64,000 nucleotides of DNA. Origin: Wenxinia saemankumensis. Lineage in GTDB: Bacteria; Pseudomonadota; Alphaproteobacteria; Rhodobacterales; Rhodobacteraceae. The DNA is taken from assembly GCF_900141735.1 (NCBI RefSeq), contig NZ_FQYO01000003.1:496001-560000 (forward strand), in the 5' to 3' direction. Position numbers and translations under genes: made by a program. Positions 60,567 through 64,000 of this stretch are shown here, one piece after another; position 1 is the first letter of the stretch; the number at the start of each line of letters is the position of its first letter. The notes beneath the pieces were generated by a model. The model had not been told where the DNA came from, ran no database searches, and saw nothing but the letters and a program-made list of their open reading frames with translations.

Positions 60567-60814
60567 GGCTTCACTCGCCGCGAACCGGCCCGAGGGAGGC
60601 AGACGGCGCGAGCTGTCCCCCCCCCCCTCGCGCGGGGGGGAGGAGCCGTCGGCGACGGATCTACCGCGGGATCGACGTCGGCTCGGCCCGCGCGAGGGCA
60701 TGTTCCGGCTTTCGCCGTCCGGGTCGGGGCCGCCCCTTGCCCGACCCCGCCGCTCCGCGCGGCCGGAACCGCGCAAACCGCCATCGCATTGGCCCTCGAC
60801 CGAGCGCGTGATGC

Positions 60815-61996
60815 ATGACCTATCTTCGAAGCCTGTCCGCCGCCGGCTTTATGGCGACCGCCGTCGGCTTCGGGCCGGCCCGGATGGGATTCGGCCTGTT
60901 CGTGCCCGAGTTCAGGTCCGCCTTCTCGATGTCGGCCCCCCTCGTCGGGATCGTCTCGAGCATCGGATTCGCCGGCTATTTCGTCGGGCTTCTGATGGCG
61001 CAGTTCCTGCTGGACCGGAGGGGCCCGGCGGCCCCGGTCCTGACCGGGCTGATCGCCGCGACCGCCGGCCTCGGCATCGTCGCCGTCGCCCCCGGCGTTC
61101 CGGTCCTCGCGGCCGGCGTGTTCATCGCGGGGTCGAGCGCGGGTCTCGGCTGGACGCCCTTCAACGACGCGGTGCATCGCAAGGTCCGTGACGCGGACCG
61201 CCCGGGCGCCCTGTCTGAGATCAGCACCGGAACCACCATGGGAATCGCTGGGGCGGGCGCCGTGGCCCTGGCGGCGGCGCTCGCCGGATTCGGCTGGCGC
61301 GTCTGCTGGGCGATCTTCGCGGGCGCCGGCGCGGCCGCGTTCGTCGGGAACTGGCTGGCGCTGCGTCGGATTGACAAGGCGGCTGAGGGGGGGTCGGGTC
61401 GCAACTGGCGGCATCTGCTGGCGCGCGCGGCAGCCCCGCTGTTCGCGGTCGCCTTCGTCTTCGGCGTCACTTCGGCCGTTTACATCTCCTTCTCCGCCGA
61501 TCACTTCGCCCGGCAGGGCCTTCCCGGCATGCCGGCGGGTTCGACGGCCGCATTCGTCTTCATCGTCTACGGGCTCTGCGGCCTCGCCGGCCTTGTCACG
61601 GGCCGGGTCCGGGACGCGATCGGCCTGACGCCTTTGCTGCGGGCGCTCCTGTGCTCCGCAGGGGCGTCGCTCGCTCTCGCCGCCCAGCTGGCGGGCAGCT
61701 GGGGCGGGCTGCTCCTCTCCGCGGGATTGCAGGGGGTCAACGTGATGATGATGAGCGCCGTCCTGGCCTTCTGGTCGGAACGCCTGTTCCCGTCCTTCGC
61801 CTCTCTCGGATTCACCCTCACCGTCCTGTGCATGGCGGCAGGCAGCGTGATCGGCCCCGCCCTGGCCGGGGCGATCTCGGCGGCGATCGGGCCCGGCGCG
61901 ATGTTCTACGCCGCTGCCGCGCTGCCGCTCGTGGCCGCCGCCCTCATCCGGGGCGAATGGGTGTCGGAACGACCCGCCGAGATCCCGGAACCGTAG
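60815..61996 (+). CDS. MFS transporter
   Basis: This 393-residue protein has about twelve hydrophobic helices: AGFMATAVGFGPARMGFGLFV first, FLLDRRGPAAPVLTGLIAATA as the loop 2-3 region, and MTMGIA-like and VTGRVRDAIGL around the middle. The YbfB/YjiJ-type N-terminus GFGPARMGFGLFVPEFRSAF is distinctive, although the substrate of that group is unknown. The ATG at 60815 is preceded by an out-of-frame ATG at 60811. It converges with the lysS gene 69 bases on. Confidence 0.78.
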   Translation: MTYLRSLSAAGFMATAVGFGPARMGFGLFVPEFRSAFSMSAPLVGIVSSIGFAGYFVGLLMAQFLLDRRGPAAPVLTGLIAATAGLGIVAVAPGVPVLAAGVFIAGSSAGLGWTPFNDAVHRKVRDADRPGALSEISTGTTMGIAGAGAVALAAALAGFGWRVCWAIFAGAGAAAFVGNWLALRRIDKAAEGGSGRNWRHLLARAAAPLFAVAFVFGVTSAVYISFSADHFARQGLPGMPAGSTAAFVFIVYGLCGLAGLVTGRVRDAIGLTPLLRALLCSAGASLALAAQLAGSWGGLLLSAGLQGVNVMMMSAVLAFWSERLFPSFASLGFTLTVLCMAAGSVIGPALAGAISAAIGPGAMFYAAAALPLVAAALIRGEWVSERPAEIPEP

Positions 61997-62065
61997 GCGG
62001 GTCCCCGCGGGAAGACGTCGGAACGGGCCACGGGAGCGGAGCCAGCGGTGCCGCCCGTGCCCCGC

Positions 62066-63649
62066 TCAGCCCCTGCCCAGCTTCCCCGCCAGCCCGTCCT
62101 CGATCAGCTGCACGCTGTTCGCCACGCCGTAGAGCGCGATGAACCCGCCGAAGCGCGGCCCCTCCGAGGCGCCCAGCAGCACCTCGTAGAGCGCCTTGAA
62201 CCAGGCGCGCAGCGGCTCGAACCCGTGCGCCTTGCCCACGGCGAAGACCTCGGATTGCAGCGCCTCGGGATCGGCCTCGCCCTCCCACGCTTCCAGCCGG
62301 GACTTGAGGTCCTCCATCGCCGCGCGCTCCTGCTCGTCCGGGGCGCGGTAGGTCTTATGCGGCTTCACCCGGTCGTTGTAGTAGCGCACCGCGCCTTCGG
62401 CGGCGGCGTCGAGGCCGGGGTGGCTCTCGGGCGAGGCGTCCGGCGCGTAGCGGCGGACGAAGCCCCAGAGCGTGTCCTTGTCCTCGGCCCCCGACACGGC
62501 GGCGAGGTTCAGCAGCATCGAGAAGGGCACCACCATGTCGGAGGCGGGCGCGTTGCCGCGGTGGATGTGCCAGACGGGGTTCGCCAGGCGGGCCTTCGGG
62601 TCCTGATCGGCGAAGGCACGCAGCTGCTGGTGGTATTCGTCCACCGCCTTGGGGATCACGTCGAAATGCAGCCGCTTCGCCGTCTTCGGCTTGGCGAACA
62701 TGAAGTAGCTGAGCGAATCCGTGCCCGCATAGGCCAGCCATTCGTCCATCGTCAGGCCGTTGCCCTTGGACTTGGCGATCTTCTGCCCGAACTCGTCCAG
62801 GAACAGCTCGTAGGTGAAGTGGTTCGGCGCCCGTCCGCCCAGCACCCTGCAGATGCCGTCGTAGATCGGCGTATTGGTCGCGTGATCCTTGCCGTACATC
62901 TCGAAATCGACGTCGAGCGCGGCCCAGCGGGCGCCGAAATCGGGCTTCCACTGCAGCTTCACGTTGCCGCCCGTCACCGGCAGGGTCCATTCCCGGCCCG
63001 CCTCGTCGTCGAAGGTCACGGTGCCCTCGCGCGCGTCGACATGCTTCATCGGAACGTAGAGGACGCGGCCCGTCTCGGGATGGATCGGCAGGAAGCAGGA
63101 ATAGGTCTCGCGCCGTTCCTCGCGCAGGGACTTCAGCATGATCGCCATGATGTCGTCGTAGCGCTCGGCCGCACGCAGCAGCGTCTCGTCGAACCGGCCG
63201 GAGCGGTAGAACTCCGTCGCGGAGATGAACTCGTATTCGAAGCCGAACCCGTCGAGGAAGCGGCGCAGCATCGCGTTGTTGTGCGCGCCGAAGCTGTCAT
63301 GTGTGCCGAAGGGGTCCGGCACCGCGCTCAGCGGCTCCTGCAGGTGCTGCGCCAGCATGTCCTGGCGGGGCAGGTTCTCGGGCACCTTGCGCATCCCGTC
63401 GAGATCGTCGCTGAAGCAGATCAGGCGGGTAGGAATGTCGCTGATCGCCTCGAAGGCGCGGCGGATCATCGTGGTCCGCAGCACCTCGCCGAAGGTCCCC
63501 ATATGCGGCAGGCCGGACGGGCCGTAGCCCGTCTCGAACAGGACGTGGCCCTTCTCGGGCGGCGCCTTGTCGTAGCGTTTCAGCAGGGCGCGGGCCTCCT
63601 CGAAGGGCCAGGCCTTGCTCTCCATCGCCACGTCTCGCAGGTCCGCCAT
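62066..63649 (-). CDS. lysK: lysyl-tRNA synthetase, class I
   Basis: This 527-residue enzyme attaches lysine to tRNA-Lys. The signatures are those of class [14 protein letters not shown] as the HIGH-like motif near residue 44 and [11 protein letters not shown] as the KMSKS-like motif near residue 290. It therefore belongs to the archaeal-type family found in many Alphaproteobacteria instead of the class II LysS. The ATG at 63649 opens [19 protein letters not shown]. The frame is open further upstream, but without family similarity. An aminoglycoside-kinase-like gene lies upstream on the same strand. Confidence 0.94.
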   Translation of the reverse strand: MADLRDVAMESKAWPFEEARALLKRYDKAPPEKGHVLFETGYGPSGLPHMGTFGEVLRTTMIRRAFEAISDIPTRLICFSDDLDGMRKVPENLPRQDMLAQHLQEPLSAVPDPFGTHDSFGAHNNAMLRRFLDGFGFEYEFISATEFYRSGRFDETLLRAAERYDDIMAIMLKSLREERRETYSCFLPIHPETGRVLYVPMKHVDAREGTVTFDDEAGREWTLPVTGGNVKLQWKPDFGARWAALDVDFEMYGKDHATNTPIYDGICRVLGGRAPNHFTYELFLDEFGQKIAKSKGNGLTMDEWLAYAGTDSLSYFMFAKPKTAKRLHFDVIPKAVDEYHQQLRAFADQDPKARLANPVWHIHRGNAPASDMVVPFSMLLNLAAVSGAEDKDTLWGFVRRYAPDASPESHPGLDAAAEGAVRYYNDRVKPHKTYRAPDEQERAAMEDLKSRLEAWEGEADPEALQSEVFAVGKAHGFEPLRAWFKALYEVLLGASEGPRFGGFIALYGVANSVQLIEDGLAGKLGRG

Positions 63650-63708
63650 CTGTCCCGGGTCCTCTCCTGTCGGAAGTCGCGCCCTGATACGGCGCGGGAG
63701 GGAGAGAC

Positions 63709-64000
63709 TCAATCGCCGCGCCCGCGCAGATCGTCCGCGATCTCCATCACCGCCTGCCAGTGCGGGCGGTCTGCATCTGTCAGGCTCCAGACCGTGCCGT
63801 AGGCGGCATGCACCCAGGTCCAGCGCAGCACCTCTTTCCGGGGCAGGGACGCCGCCTCGGCCAGCACGTCGGCCTGCCTGTCGATCCGGGCGCGGGTCGG
63901 GGGCAGGGGGAAGGGATTGCCGAGGATGTTTGCGATCTCGTAGCCGGGCGGACCGAGCAGGCCCTTGGGGTCGATCAGCAGCCAGCCGCGCACGCGGTCG
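63709..64000 (-). CDS. aminoglycoside phosphotransferase-like protein (C-terminal part)
   Basis: The window ends inside this minus-strand gene; about 97 residues are visible. The [20 protein letters not shown] segment contains the DPKG/ML-ATP-side motif and conserved Asp of the APH(6) / hydroxyurea-resistance kinase family, and PRTEIANILG-like [15 protein letters not shown] follows. Family members phosphorylate streptomycin or related compounds, but many chromosomal copies have no known role. The N-terminal lobe and catalytic loop are outside the window. Confidence 0.75.
   Translation of the reverse strand, partial: DRVRGWLLIDPKGLLGPPGYEIANILGNPFPLPPTRARIDRQADVLAEAASLPRKEVLRWTWVHAAYGTVWSLTDADRPHWQAVMEIADDLRGRGD

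Overview
The window is 64 kb of very GC-rich, almost fully coding bacterial chromosome. Gene content and order point to an alphaproteobacterium of the order Rhodobacterales. The signs are an sdhCDAB block and an mdh / sucCD-sucAB-lpdA block in the Rhodobacteraceae style, a class I lysyl-tRNA synthetase, an NnrU protein, DUF2927, DUF6455 and GSCFA proteins, and intergenic repeats of the CCCCGGAG-N5-GGGGCA and GGTGGGT-hairpin types. There is no rRNA or other marker here to fix the genus. I saw no tRNA, CRISPR array, transposase, integrase or phage module, and base composition looks uniform, so this reads as core chromosome.

Layout. 1-6969: the end of a class A penicillin-binding protein (PBP1C), a PhaA-type thiolase, then the threonine-to-glycine operon kbl - methyltransferase - tdh, an MFS transporter and a small membrane protein. 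7029-11690: an ABC exporter (ATPase and FtsX-type permease) overlapping an AttH/CrtC-like secreted protein and a PNPOx-like flavoprotein. 11701-22176 (minus strand): TCA-cycle genes, mdh with its own promoter and terminator, then sucC-sucD-(secreted protein)-sucA-sucB-(80-aa protein)-(MAPEG)-lpdA. 22338-27017: a secreted two-PRC-barrel protein with a hyperacidic methionine-rich linker, a malyl-CoA lyase/thioesterase-like enzyme, NnrU, DUF1737 and an unknown membrane protein. 27448-31930: sdhC-sdhD-sdhA-(lipoprotein)-(zinc-ribbon methyltransferase)-sdhB.

32035-37776: an Asp-box propeller protein, DUF6455, a globin, and a tightly overlapping operon of a small membrane protein, XpaC, TelA and a DUF2927 lipoprotein. 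38223-43663: RluB with a giant Arg/Gly/Asp tail, TadA, and a divergent GT61 / GSCFA pair. 44044-50305: Fe superoxide dismutase, a disordered small protein, a host-attachment-like protein, a very long LysM protein and an Atm1-type ABC exporter. 50462-56767: a Bcr/CflA transporter and an RND permease/adaptor pair. 57032-64000: YfgM-like and BamB-like envelope proteins, der, an MFS transporter, class I lysS and the end of an aminoglycoside-kinase-like gene.

The most interesting signal is regulatory. Upstream of both sucC and sdhC there are two copies of the perfect palindrome GTGATCAC with exactly 21 bp between centres, and I saw this 8-mer nowhere else in the window. This looks like a shared operator coupling 2-oxoglutarate dehydrogenase / succinyl-CoA synthetase to succinate dehydrogenase. 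Several unexplained small genes (secreted, lipoprotein, methyltransferase) sit inside these TCA operons with 1-4 base overlaps.
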